A stretch of DNA of 64,000 nucleotides from Didymella arachidicola (GCA_016630955.3 CM049989.1:558001-622000); one strand, 5' to 3'. Positions 54,446-64,000 are shown, counted from the stretch's first letter. Notes: generated by a model not told the origin, from the sequence alone. Program-made: numbers and translations.

Positions 54446-54459
54446 CCACTTTTGCCAAG
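54446..54459 (+). other. LINE target-site duplication, right copy
   Basis: The second copy of CCACTTTTGCCAAG. From here the interrupted left inverted repeat of element C continues as ACCCCACCAAAACTC. Confidence 0.92.
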
Positions 54460-54800
54460 ACCCCACCAAAACTCACCCTATTATGGCCCAAAATACCACA
54501 AACTGGCGCTGCATGAGGCGAAACAAGCTGCAATATTACTTAGAGACTAATTCTACATCATTCTTGCACGTTCGCGCGTTGTGCCTACTCTCTCCGCACC
54601 GTCCACAGCGTCGTTGTGTTGGCTCGCCTCCTTCAGCGCGCACCCTCTTTTTTGGCTTCTTACTATCACCACGCGCGCCAAACTCCTTTAGAGCAGTCAA
54701 TCGCTGCGCCTCTCTAACCGTTATGCTCCCTCCTAACTAGGTTTTCTTTCTTTTGTGCGATTTACGCTCTGTTGCAGCTGCTAGAGCCTCGTGCAGCTTA

Positions 54801-56910
54801 CCGTGTCCGTGCGCGCAACGTCCGGAGTCGCGCAACGCCCCGTTTCCAAAATCGTACCGACACTTTGACGCGTAATAACTCAACAACCATGGCAGCAATT
54901 GAAGCGCTAGAACCAGGAGAAAAACTTGTGTATAGTAAAATTGCAGCTCGCTTTGGTGTTGATCGCTCAACGTTGGCGCGCAGGCACCAAGGCATTCAAG
55001 TACCCCGGGAACTCAAAGACTTAGAGCAACAAAAGCTCACTCAACAACGGGAGGAAGAGCTTGTAAAGTATATAGAAGAGCTTACTGCTCATCATATACC
55101 TCCTACAAGAGAGATGATCGCCAATTTCGCGTCAGCAGTCGCCCAGGAGCCAGTGAGCGAGAGCTGGGTTACCCGCTTCATCAATAAGTACTCTATCCAT
55201 CTTATCTCTCAATACTCAACGGGCATGGACGCCGATCGCCACAAAGCTGATTCCTACGCGAAGTAAGAGCTCTACTTCAACTTACTACAGCGTAAGATCG
55301 CTGAGTATAAGGTTGACGCCGAGCACACATACAATATGGACGAGAAGGGCTTCATGATAGGCATCACTACTAGGGCAAAACACGTGTTCAGTAGACGTAT
55401 GTGGGAGAAGGGGGAGGTCAAGGCATCACTTCAAGATGGCAATCGTGCCTGGGTGACGCTCATAGCGTGTGTGTGCGGCGATGGATCAGCTCTGCCCCCT
55501 GGCCTCCTCTACAAGTCCGCCAACAACACCCTCCAATCAAGCTGGGTAGAAGAAATACAGTCAGGGGAACACTCTGTGCTTGTTTCTTCCTCACCTAGTG
55601 GCTGGACCAACAACAATATAGGCCTTGCCTGGCTTCAGCAGGTGTTTGATCGCTTCACCAAGACCAAGGCGCGGAGGAAGTGGCGCCTCCTAATCCTTGA
55701 CGGCCACGGCTCCCATGTGACGATGGACTTTATTAACTACTGCGATCAGAACAAGATACTCCTGGCTATACTTCCTCCTCATTCAACCCATACGTTGCAG
55801 CCGCTTGATGTGGTGATGTTCAAGCCTCTGTCAACAGCGTATTCAAATGAGCTCACAACACACCTTCACAACGGCCAAGGACTGTCAGTAATTAAGAAGA
55901 GAAACTTCTTCCCCCTGTTCTGGAAGGCTTGGGAGAGTACGTTTACTCAGGGGCTAATACTTAAGTCCTTTGAGACGACGGGTATATCACCCCTACAGCC
56001 CAACGTCATCCTCCGACGCTTTGCTAAGGATACCCCTGAGGCCTCTGACGGCAGCACAAGCTCTTCTTCAGTATATTCTGGCAAAGACTGGCTCAAAATT
56101 GAGACTCTGTTGCAGAAAGTTGCGAAGGATGAGAGCAGTAAGGAGCTGAGGAAGATCAGCCGATCACTCCACCACATCTCAATCCAAAACACTCTCCTCC
56201 ACCATGAGATAGCAGGCCTCAAAGAGGTACTTAAGACTCAGAAGAAGCACAAGAATAAGAGCAAAGCTCTTGAGTTCCAGGCTCGCAAGGAGTATCATGG
56301 TGGAGCTGAGTTCTACTCTCCTAGCAGAGTAGAGAAAGCACGAGCTGATGAGAGGACAAAACAACAGAATCAGGAGGTAGAAGAACTTAAAAAAGCAGAG
56401 ATGGCAAAGCTAAGGCAGGCTAATAAGCTGTACAATGAGAAGATTGCTCAGGAGAGGCGTGAACAGCAGGCGAGAGAGAAGGAGGAGCGTGAGCGACTCA
56501 GAGCTGAGAAGGCTAAGGAAGCAGCCAAACGCAAAGCTCAAAGAGAGGGCGATCAGCAAGCTCGCAACGCTCAAAAAGCTATACAATTATCCCAAAGAGG
56601 CAAGCGTAAGGCCTCACAAGCTGCAGCACCAAAAAAGAAGCAGAGGCGTAGTGCTGCAGGTAGTGTTCGTGAGGTGCCTGCACCAAGTCCTCAACCAGCA
56701 CCTCCACTTAAGACTACCACACGAGGCCGCAACGTTAAGCTACCATACAAGTATCGTTAGGATCAGTGTCGCATAGGCCTATAGAACACTCTGCTAAAAA
56801 ATCTAGTTAAGATAGCAATTGTGTGTAGCTCAATAGCTTCATTTTTGGAGGCTCACATTTAAGTGGTTGGTGCGCGTTACGATGCACGCGCGTTACGGGC
56901 ACGGACAGTG
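54801..56910 (+). mobile_element. pogo-like DNA transposon B' nested in element C
   Basis: 2110 bp, with ends starting CCGTGTCCGTGCGCGCAACG (left) and CACTGTCCGTGCCCGTAACG (right, reverse complement), and TA on both sides (54799-54800 and 56911-56912). It is inserted in the transposase coding region of C in the opposite orientation. It belongs to the same family as element B at 41 kb. Confidence 0.92.
54889..56760 (+). pseudogene. pogo-like transposase of element B', one premature stop
   Basis: The ATG at 54889 (MAAIEALEPGEKLVYSKIA) opens a 623-codon frame interrupted once, by TAA at 55264-55266 between DSYAK and ELYFNLLQ. Domains: HTH (IAARFGVDRSTLARRHQG), CENP-B-like (ESWVTRFINK), and DDE_1 with NMDEKG, LLILDGHGSH and TLQPLDVVMF. 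A long Lys/Glu/Arg coiled tail ends TTRGRNVKLPYKYR. The stop falls at nearly the same place (between HTH and DDE domains) as the stop in element B. Confidence 0.92.
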
Positions 56911-58376
56911 TAGCTATTTCCTTCTTCGCTAAAGCTAGCTCGTACACCACACCCTTTGCCCCCTTTAGGAGGTGCTTAGACGCGCTGGTAGTAGACGTTG
57001 GTGAGCTACCAAATTGCCTCTTATACTTGTCTCGAATCAGAGTTGATTGCAACTTAAATTCGTTAACGTTCTTTAGGGTTTGCGACTGCCAGGGTTCGTT
57101 ATTTAAAGGGAGGGGTGGCGATAGAGTGCGCAGCTTCACATTCAGGGTCGATATGATGCGATCTAGGGCAAACGGAGCCAATCCGGCCCCTCGGAACCCT
57201 CCTTGAATGTTGTGAGGGGTAATAGCTTTGTTATAAGCCGCTATGAAGCATAGGGGGAACTCCTGCTTTGTGATGTGGTTGATCCGGTTGTTTATGAGCC
57301 GATTAACCTCATCCCCGTACGCCTTCTTTAGAGGGCCAAAACAAGCCACATTAAGTGGCTGCAAGAGGTGCGATAAGTGCGCAGGCATTGTAAGAACCAC
57401 AATCTTGTTCTCTTTGCAGTATTGGGTGAATGCTGCAGCCTGGTGGCTCTCATGGCCGTCTACAAGTAGCAAACGGTAGGTCGTATAGGTACGCTCCTTA
57501 GTATGCCTGTTAAAGTGCTTCAACCAGTCAAGACCGAGCATGTTGTTAGTCTAGCCGTTCTCAGAGACCCCAATTACCCAGTCCTAGGGCAGATCTTTGT
57601 TCTTAGTCCATTTGATCTGGTGGTCTTTGCCTTTAAGGATGATGAAGGGTGGGATGGCCCACCCTGTAGCATTCACGCCTAAAATCAACGTAGCCCACTC
57701 CTTACTGCCTGGCTAGATCTGCTTTGCTTATCTTGGGTTCTCTGCGTCTGCAACTACTGCTCCAGGGGCAATCTGACCCATTGCAAAGCCAGTCTCGTCA
57801 AAGTTGTACATGTTGTTGTCCTGGATGCTGTACTTGGCTTTAACATTGGCTACAAGGCGAAACCAGCCTTGTATCAGCTCAGGATCCTCGCAGAGGGCTC
57901 TCTTGTAGTCGTACTTGCGATTAAACTTTACTTTGAGCCTTGGTTGACGCTTAACAAAGTTGTTGGGCTAGTCCCGCCCAACAGCGGCTATTCCGCGCTC
58001 TTCTCGTAGTATATTGGCCATATCAGCCACATCTGACAAGCGAGGGGGTGCTCCTCGCTGTATGAGGTAAAGAACGTGATCAACAATCACTCCCTCCGCG
58101 TGCTCATCCAGATACCGTCGGCTAGGCATAGAATCGACTATTGAGAGCCCTCCGGCGCGTCGTCGGGCTAGTGTAGTTCTGGGTACCTTGTAGATAGCTG
58201 CAGCGCGTCGCTCTAAGAGATTTGCGTCTTGATTGAGAGCTTGAAGCGCAAGCTGTATCTGACGCTCTTTTGACGCGTTAAACTGTAGTTGTTGGGGAGG
58301 CATAAGGGGGGAAGGGAGTTTTGGTGGGGTCTTGGCAAAAGTGGCCCACAAGAGGCGGTGGCCCACGAACCTAGTA

Positions 58377-58468
58377 TGGACGTTATAGTGTAAATTATAA
58401 TTTTTACCTGTATGTGTAGTGTAAAACCACGTTGGCGATGTTTTTAACACTGCGTTGGTACCGTAGTG
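58377..58468. mobile_element. right end of an element-A family member
   Basis: ACGTTATAGTG...GGCGATGTTTTTAACACTGCG...GGTACCGTAGTG matches the right end of the element at 41,014-43,758. The AAAG that follows would be the target duplication, but the left partner is missing. Confidence 0.65.
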
Positions 58469-58496
58469 AAAGGTCCAGTAAGCGATGGAAAGCGGA

Positions 58497-58901
58497 TTAA
58501 GACTTACTGAATCCATAAACACTACCAAGGATAGATGAGAACGTTTTGTCAATGACTGCTGGCATAGCCGGTAAATTATCCAGAGATAAGTTGCCCTGGC
58601 CCTGGACAGGGGCAGTAAAAGTAGAAGGTAAAGCTGTCGGATGCAAGTTGGTGCTCGTGGGCGCGGCCGTTCTGGTAGACATAATAGCTTTTGCCGACGA
58701 GACAGCCGTGGGAGATGATCCTAGGTTCACCGCAACAACTGTTGTAGAGCTAAGGCTGACTACTACTAAGGGAGATTTACTCTTCGAAGTGACGCCTGAG
58801 AGTGCCTCAGCTGCTGCCCTTGGAATGACTTCAATGGGCTCAGCAAGAGGTGTACTCATACCAAAGCCGCAGAAGATTGCGATGAGGACGAGGTAGATCA
58901 T
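58497..58901 (-). CDS. small secreted Ser/Thr-rich protein
   Basis: 134 aa, single exon, starting at the ATG at 58901. The first ~20 residues (MIYLVLIAIFCGFGMSTPLA) form a good signal peptide with a plausible cleavage after TPLA. The remainder is Ser/Thr/Ala/Pro-rich with few charged residues and no Cys after the leader, which suits an O-glycosylated wall or secreted protein. It has no recognised domain. It lies 29 bp from the edge of the transposon nest. Confidence 0.55.
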   Translation of the reverse strand: MIYLVLIAIFCGFGMSTPLAEPIEVIPRAAAEALSGVTSKSKSPLVVVSLSSTTVVAVNLGSSPTAVSSAKAIMSTRTAAPTSTNLHPTALPSTFTAPVQGQGNLSLDNLPAMPAVIDKTFSSILGSVYGFSKS

Positions 58902-59397
58902 CTTGAGACAGCTGCTCAAGCGACGTGAAATGAGTTAGAAGCAGTGATGGCGCTCAGACGTAAAGATAATAGAACAATAGTACAGTTCAGTCCTAGGAAC
59001 CAAGGCACTGAGAGCGATACTTCTACTAAGGGTGATTCCCGCTTGACCTTTCTACAAATTCATGCATGCCGTTACAAGTCTAGAGAAAGTATGCTTGAGC
59101 TCAAGCACACCGATAGTGTTGCTCAATCGATCTCGAAGAGCTTCTTGGTAGCCTTGTTGTTGACAAATAGGAACGATGCAAAAATGCAAAGATACAGAAC
59201 AATGGCAACGATGAATTTTCATATCAAGCCCGGGAGCCTATGCTGCGAAGCGAGAAGATTTCGTCTATATGACAAAGGAACATGACAGAGCAAGAAGCCA
59301 TCAATTGATGCACCCTGGCGGAGCGTGTAGCCCCTTAGCATCCTCATTAGAAGATTGAGGTCTGAAATGGTCACAAAATTCTCGAAACTTCCGAGCG
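58902..59397. other. intergenic, nothing recognised
   Basis: About 500 bp upstream of the small secreted protein and downstream of the UstYa-like gene. No supported gene or repeat. Confidence 0.4.
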
Positions 59398-60358
59398 CTA
59401 AACCGCAGATGGCTGCTCCAAGCCATCAGTTCCGTCGTCACATGCACTAAACTGGTCTTCCAAGCTCATGCCCGGCTTTCTGTCCCGAAAACACGCTGTA
59501 TGCTGCGTCGCATAATCTCTCAGTGCGCTCCAGTCCTTACATCGATGCAGTTGACCATCGCCGGCCATTCCGTTTCCGTGACCATATAGCGGCGTATTGT
59601 CCGCATGACAGATGATGTGCTGGCGCAGTGCGTCGAAGCAGTGTAGTGCATGTTCCATAGCATACTCCGCAGGCGTGTTTCGGCTCAGCGACAAGAGTGT
59701 TGAGTGAATGAGGCGCTTATTGACATCATCGCGCTAGAAGCTGATATAAATTCAATAGTGCTGCTTTCTTGTCGAACAAAAGAGAACAAAAGAAGCGAAA
59801 TAGAAGAAGAACCTACGAGGCATTGTAACTGATGTTAGGCTTGCAGCAAATACAATCCTTGACCCGGCTTCCCTGGGATATCCATGGACGGAGGCCACTG
59901 TGCATGTCATACTTCGTCAGCACTTGTTTTTTTTTCTTAGGGAAAAAACTCACGTTATTCTCCGCAGCCCACTTGTGAGGCACTGCGATGCGACCGTGCG
60001 CAGTGTTGATATTCTCCCACAAGGAATCTGCGTCAGTGGCGTTTGGCGCACCCCAAGGAGTTGTCCAACGGAAAGGGACGTATACAGTCGATAGGACCTC
60101 GGACCTAGCTAACGCCTCAGGTAGGTACACGTCTGGTGCTTGAAGGTCGCTAGTCAATCTTAGTGTTGTCGGCGGAACATCTGATATAGCCCTCGCGGCA
60201 TGGTCTGCAGCATGCCACAAGTAGAAACTCATCACGAGCAAACAGAAGTTTACTATCGAGAGTATGATATGAGATCTTCTCAGGCTGTTGCGGCGAGGCT
60301 GCGTTCCTGAGACCGCAGAAGGATCCAGCAAGGTCTCTGAGGGGGCATATTGGTACAT
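59398..60358 (-). pseudogene. UstYa-like (DUF3328) protein gene with nonsense in first HxxHC motif
   Basis: Three exons fit: 59954-60358, 59817-59897 and 59398-59733, with introns of 56 and 83 bp; 273 codons. The start is MYQYAPSETLLDPS (an upstream in-frame ATG lies at 60469). A TM helix follows (IILSIVNFCLLVMSFYLW), then a lumenal domain (VYVPFRWTTPWGAPNATDADSLW). Exon 2 reads WPPSMDIPGKPGQGLYLLQA-stop-HQLQCL. The normal motif is (Y)HQLHC, so Tyr is a TAA (59835-59837) and the second His is Gln. Exon 3 keeps the second motif in HALHCFDALRQHIICHADNTP and DWSALRDYATQHTAC. UstYa proteins catalyse oxidative cyclisation in peptide-derived secondary metabolism. This copy appears dead. Confidence 0.82.
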
Positions 60359-60821
60359 TGCTGGGTAGGTAAAGCAACAAGCTTGCAGGAAGAATTGCGT
60401 AACAATGGGATATGTACGCTTCGATTGATTATAAAGCCTGGAAGTAGTTCGACAAACGTCTAGAACCATAGGGGCCCTTGTTCAATTGGCTTTCATTCGT
60501 CACTTAATCGCTTCATGGAGCTATGTTCAGATGACGAACTTAAACGGCGTAGGATGCTGGCGGGAGGGGATGGCGGCTCGTTCGATTTGTTATACTAACT
60601 ATCTCCAATGTTCCACGCAATCAAACATCCGCCGCTCTTGACTATTCAATTCCAGGAACTGCATCTCAGGAGTCCTACCATCGATACTAATCCTATACTC
60701 CAAGCTATCCGGGGCATTTCGCCACTAGCTGAACAGTAGAACTTCAAGAATATACAAAACGGTAAATCATCTACCCTGTAACACAAAAGAAAGAAACTAA
60801 AACAGACGTGATTACAAGAAA
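60359..60821. other. divergent intergenic region, nothing recognised
   Basis: About 460 bp between the divergent UstYa-like gene and the small Cys-rich gene; no element is identified. Confidence 0.4.
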
Positions 60822-61028
60822 ATGTGCACATCTTACTTTGTCCAATACACATGCGGCTGCAAAAAGGAGATGGAATTTGTCCGATGCGAGGGTCGGCAGA
60901 GCACCGATGTGAAGTGCCAACCAGTAGAGAAGAGGTTTGGCAAGGACTCAGCCAACTATTGTTCAAAGCATCTTGTCAAGCAAAACGTGCCTGTCAAGTA
61001 CTACGATCAAAATAGTGACGCAGCTTGA
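60822..61028 (+). CDS. small Cys-rich cytosolic protein
   Basis: 68 aa from an ATG in good context (AAAATGTGC), single exon. Six Cys and one His (MCTSYFVQYTCGCKKEMEF, VRCEGRQ, VKCQP, YCSKH) in a pattern I associate with short conserved fungal proteins beginning MCT-x-Y-x-C-G-C; probably zinc-binding. No signal peptide, so it is unlikely to be a secreted effector. Function unknown. Confidence 0.7.
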   Translation: MCTSYFVQYTCGCKKEMEFVRCEGRQSTDVKCQPVEKRFGKDSANYCSKHLVKQNVPVKYYDQNSDAA

Positions 61029-61260
61029 TGCCATCGTCACCGCTTTATATCAAGGCCATTAGAAGAAAAGCCTAGGCTCCACTTTAGCTTTGAAAGATCG
61101 GTCTTTGTGGCAGAAGGATGGGCGCATTGTGGGGCGTCGTGAGCGTCTTAAGAATACAAGAGGCTCCAATCCGTTCATATCAATTACATAAGTGTGCATC
61201 ATTCTTATGAAAATCTGCAGCTAAATGGTTATAAGGGGGAAGAGATGATATGTGAAGCTT

Positions 61261-62364
61261 TCAGCCTTCAACCCACCACTCGTCTCTATTCTCTGCGACT
61301 GAAATAGCCACCTTTTTGACAGCTGTAGGGCAGCTTTGGGGGCTTTCTGGTTCCACGATCACTACTAGTCCATAATAGCTGAGCTTGCTCACAATAGGCA
61401 AAGTGCTTTGAAACCCGTCATGGGAATAGACAACCTCGCGAATCTCGCCAGCCAGAGCCCCTGTGAATGTAGTAATGCGCTCTTCTACGGCGACTTGACA
61501 GCCAGCACAGGACACTCCGGACTGAGCTTGGCCAGTCTGCACATTGAAACTAGGTAAAGCACAACAGGCCATGAAGGCAAGACTCGGCTGCGCGTTGAGT
61601 TGCTTGATCATCACTTCTGACGCTTCAACTCCAGCATGTTGATCGCGATATGCTGATAAGGCGGATTCTATTGAAACAATCGTCACGCGACTTGAGCGTA
61701 GGTGTTCATCCATTGTGTATGTGCCCGGTAGAGTCGTAAGTTTTGGAAGCCCTGCAAGTGACTTGCTTGATAGCTTGAGAATCCGCTTGGCAGTATTGAG
61801 GGTCGTAACGCGAAGTCCGATCGAGTTCCATCTAAGACAACTTGAGCAACATCGAATCCAAAGAGGCAAGTGAACAAGATCACCGTATTCGTTTCCGCAG
61901 AGCGAGCAGCTTTGTGTGCAGAGAATGCGGTAGAAATCTAGCAACGTAACGGCAGAGACCAGTCCTGATCGCAACAGCGCACAGAGAGGATTCATCGCAT
62001 GTGTTGTGACGATGCGATACTCGCGAAGGGCACTGACTATCTGTCGTGCTCGAACATTGGTTTGGCAAAAGCGGGGTAATGACGCAATATCTAGCTCCAG
62101 ACAGACTCTGTTGATAAGTTCGAGAGGCAATAAGTCGAGTTCCCCACATGCAGCAGTCGCTTTACTGAAGATGGGCAACGTGGACGTGAGCATATTCGTG
62201 TGTGCATGAGGTGAGAACCAAATGACTGCGAGGTCAAAGTCCCTACGATAATAGGCGCAGATCCGAACAATGGTCTCGACATCTTCTGGCTGAGGCACAT
62301 AAGCTGTCTGGGTATGGAACCCTGGGATACTCTCCCTCGACGGGTTTGTAGTGCAAGCGCTCAT
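61261..62364 (-). CDS. F-box-like protein with Cys-pair motif
   Basis: 367 aa from the ATG at 62364, single exon. Around residues 75-120, ELDLLPLELINRVCLELDIASLPRF fits the N-terminal half of an F-box (LP-x-E-l-i-n-r-i). About residues 152-180 contain CSLCGNEYG...CCSSCL, a possible zinc-binding pair set that recurs in ascomycete F-box proteins. A second CC/CxxC region (SCAGCQVAVEERI) sits near residue 285. Likely a substrate adaptor of an SCF ubiquitin ligase; its target is unknown. Confidence 0.7.
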   Translation of the reverse strand: MSACTTNPSRESIPGFHTQTAYVPQPEDVETIVRICAYYRRDFDLAVIWFSPHAHTNMLTSTLPIFSKATAACGELDLLPLELINRVCLELDIASLPRFCQTNVRARQIVSALREYRIVTTHAMNPLCALLRSGLVSAVTLLDFYRILCTQSCSLCGNEYGDLVHLPLWIRCCSSCLRWNSIGLRVTTLNTAKRILKLSSKSLAGLPKLTTLPGTYTMDEHLRSSRVTIVSIESALSAYRDQHAGVEASEVMIKQLNAQPSLAFMACCALPSFNVQTGQAQSGVSCAGCQVAVEERITTFTGALAGEIREVVYSHDGFQSTLPIVSKLSYYGLVVIVEPESPQSCPTAVKKVAISVAENRDEWWVEG

Positions 62365-63210
62365 GACTCCCAAAACAAACCGCTTTCGAACCAGGGGTGG
62401 CAGAATCAAACTTTCTGATAGACAAAATTGGGTGTTGGATTACTGCAAGGCGTGCACGATATCCTCAAAAGGAGGGCGATTGATGATAACGTTTTGTGAC
62501 TTGGGCAAGAGCAGGAGCCTTCCAGCTGACTTGTTACCCGGCTTTCACATACGAGACCGATGTTTTGCCGGATAACACGGCTCGCAAAGGCGATGGCAGA
62601 TGCTTATGTATCACCACGTGATGAATGCCCACAAGCCGGCACGGGCGCCGCAATCCTACCCCTAACATCACGACAAACATTTGCGGGGTTCTCTCGCAGT
62701 ATAATTGCACCCTGTGGACGTGCTTTCGCGATGAAGCTTAGAACCACTGATAGTACATTGCATACCTACACGCGAGGATGTTGTATCGTGCTTAGTGAAA
62801 CTGCTAGCCATTCCAACGTCCAGCAATCCCCCTCGTCCTAAGAGCTTTATTTTATTCAAGTATCTATATTCATCTGGTAGACGTCTCCCAGTCTGTCAAA
62901 CCTGCTGATCAGAGGCAGCTGACACATGAGAAGAAGTGCGAAAAAGAATCAGGACTCGCGAGGGGTGCAATTCAAGCAAAGGCTGGCCATGTTGCCGAAT
63001 CCCAATATCATAGGCCGTAGACTTCAACTTTACCCCGCAGTACCCCTGTCCCACTGGCTACCTATAGTAAGCGCGCGTTGCATATCGTCCCGACTTCCTC
63101 TCTAGGAAAAGGCTGCCCATTTGAGAACGTTATAAGTATGACATCGCCTGACCGAGCGAACTTGCCACAGAAAGCCACCACATAGGGTATGACTGATGTA
63201 CCAAAACAGA
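62365..63210. other. divergent intergenic region, nothing recognised
   Basis: About 850 bp between the F-box-like gene (minus) and the GNAT gene (plus). Short frames lack motifs. Confidence 0.4.
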
Positions 63211-63928
63211 ATGCCTGCTCCATTTGTGCGACCCTACGAACACAGCGGGGACTTTGAGAACGGACTCCATGTTGCAAGTGCCATCATATGCTGTTTTAGA
63301 GACTGTACTAACTTCTCTGGAGTTCTTCGAGACCATAGAGCCAACACTAGATTGGGAGCCTACCCGTACGATTGGATCATACCTTTGGTACAGATCGTAC
63401 GTTGCTTTATCTCCTGCCACATGCTTTGTCCTCGACGACGGAGAAGGGCGTGCCGTAGGCTACTGCATCGGTACTTCGAACACCTTAGCTTTTGCGGAAA
63501 GCTGGCGAGGCAAGTTTGTATCGAACGTGTCGCTGGAGAGAGTTCCAAAACCAGAGACTAAAACGAATGACCCTGGGATGGAGAAGGAGGAATCCAGAAA
63601 CTTCAGGCGTGCTGTCCACAATGGCGAGTGCAGCTCGTTGCTTACTAGGCCCGGGGCGTTGGAGAAATATCCTGCACACATGCATATCGACATTCTTGAA
63701 CAGTATCAGAGGCAGGGCTGGGGGACGAAACTGATTCAGACACTGTTCGCTGCCGTCAAAAGCGAAGGTGCGCCCGGAATACATCTCGACATGGTGCGGT
63801 GGAACACTACCGGGAGGAAGTTCTATGAGAAGATTGGATTTCAACGTTGTTCTTTGGTGCTGGACGAAGGGGAAAGTGGTGAGACTGGCATTGACGATGT
63901 CGTCCTGACGTTGGTCAAGGCTCTCTGA
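63211..63928 (+). CDS. GNAT-family N-acetyltransferase
   Basis: The main frame runs from about 63,269 (ATG) to TGA at 63,926-63,928. It has GNAT features: CFVLDDGEGRAVGYCIGT (beta4 strand), HMHIDILEQYQRQGWGTKLIQTL (acetyl-CoA loop with Q-x2-G-x-G), and IHLDMVRWNTTGRKFYEKIGFQ (C-terminal signature). The conserved N-terminus (MPAPFVRPYEHSGDFENGLHVA, ATG 63211) lies one frame away. The two meet across 22 bases that begin GTGCCA and end TTTTAG, far shorter than normal introns, so this is either a frameshift or a misread. Substrate unknown; similar fungal proteins resemble the acetyltransferase-like domain of O-GlcNAcase. Confidence 0.72.
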
Positions 63929-64000
63929 GCGATAATACGGATATGATGTGCGCGGGTGGGGATCTTTCCGGCTATTTCTGTAACACAGCATACCCCAAGA
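63929..64000. other. right window edge, 3' flank of GNAT gene
   Basis: 72 bases after the stop; nothing recognised. Confidence 0.5.

Larger units (their letters stand above)
54536..58303 (-). pseudogene. pogo-like transposase of element C, split and with stops
   Basis: The ATG is at 58303 (MPPQQLQFNASKERQIQLAL). The body runs to ~56,912, then is interrupted by B' (54,801-56,910 plus one TA) and resumes at 54,800. Removing B' and one TA restores the frame ...KKEIA/KLHEALAAA..., ending with a zinc knuckle (CGRCGESRHNARTC) and the stop at 54536-54538. DDE_1 landmarks are NFDETG, LLVDGHESH and LLQPLNVACF; Asp is replaced by Asn in the last of these. Stops at 57,968, 57,713 and 57,551 are TAG on minus (CTA on plus), RIP-like where Trp is expected, and there are further stops. 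Confidence 0.88.
47004..58374 (-). mobile_element. pogo-like DNA transposon C, split by later insertions
   Basis: Terminal inverted repeats start CTGGGTTCGTGGGCCACCGC (left, 47004) and CTAGGTTCGTGGGCCACCGC (right, ending 58374) and continue ~55 bp through GTGGGCCACTTTTGCCAAG to ACCCCACCAAAA. TA flanks both ends (47002-47003 and 58375-58376). The left repeat is cut after GCCAAG by the LINEs and resumes at 54,446. Removing the insertions leaves about 1.86 kb, the same size as the two pogo-like elements at 27-32 kb, whose zinc-knuckle transposase it shares. Confidence 0.9.
46974..58468. mobile_element. transposon nest in GT2 gene (overall)
   Basis: Outermost is a remnant of the GGTACC-ended element A. 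Its right end is at 58,377-58,468 (...GTTTTTAACACTGCGTTGGTACCGTAGTG), and on the left only a ~27-bp inverted counterpart (TATAATTTACC...AACGCC, 46,974-47,001) is left. Inside it sits pogo-like element C (47,004-58,374). C is interrupted by a LINE pair (47,048-54,445) and by pogo-like element B' (54,801-56,910). The layers are dated by the duplications listed for each element. Confidence 0.85.

Noticed and set aside
58461..58510. Possible 3' remainder of the GT2 gene after the transposon nest (reading ...KGPVSDGKRIKTY)
   Set aside because: It does not resemble the conserved GT2 C-terminus, and the left end of the inserted element is missing, so the original junction cannot be rebuilt.
1..64000. 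tRNA, rRNA, CRISPR array or bacterial-type operon signals
   Set aside because: No cloverleaf with a convincing GGTTCRANYCC arm, no rRNA-like block and no spaced direct-repeat array was found; the gene structure is eukaryotic.

Overview
This is a 64 kb piece of a filamentous ascomycete genome, probably Pezizomycotina and plausibly a Dothideomycete. The evidence is genes split by short GT-AG introns (mostly 46-110 bp) with CTAAC/CTGAC-like branch sites, Zn2Cys6 regulators, a UstYa-type (DUF3328) gene, Fot1/pogo-like DNA transposons, a Tad1-like LINE, and stop codons of the CpA-to-TpA kind left by RIP-like mutation. Species cannot be fixed from sequence alone.

Layout. 1-26,965 is gene-rich, housekeeping-like sequence: a partial 11-residue-repeat protein, a lysophospholipid acyltransferase-like protein, a small basic protein, the SWI/SNF-RSC subunit Ssr4, a coiled-coil protein, a hexose transporter behind a 3.1 kb upstream region, a Zn2Cys6 regulator, the COPII subunit Sec24, AP-2 sigma, a secreted class 3 lipase and a one-TM small protein. 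27,452-32,100 holds two pogo-like transposons, one decayed and one apparently intact; the intact one sits inside a 163-bp tandem repeat. 32,289-36,920 is a cytochrome P450 convergent with a Zn2Cys6 regulator. 37,600-47,000 is a decaying locus with a nucleotide-sugar dehydrogenase broken by a TAG and a GT2 (Cps1-like) polysaccharide synthase broken by frameshifts; another pogo-like element, itself inside a different inverted-repeat element, lies between them. 46,974-58,468 is a transposon nest in the 3' end of the GT2 gene: a pogo-like element split by a second pogo-like element and by two LINE copies, one full length with both ORFs open. 58,497-63,928 carries a small secreted protein, a broken UstYa-like gene, a tiny Cys-rich protein, an F-box-like protein and a GNAT acetyltransferase.

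How the genes fit together. Sec24 and AP-2 sigma are neighbours, but each belongs to its own general trafficking complex. The dehydrogenase/GT2 pair is the one functional pairing the sequence suggests: UDP-uronate supply plus a processive GT2 polymerase would make an extracellular uronic-acid polysaccharide. Both genes carry inactivating lesions, so that capacity appears lost at this locus. Exon coordinates below were joined by eye from splice signals and reading frame, without transcript data.
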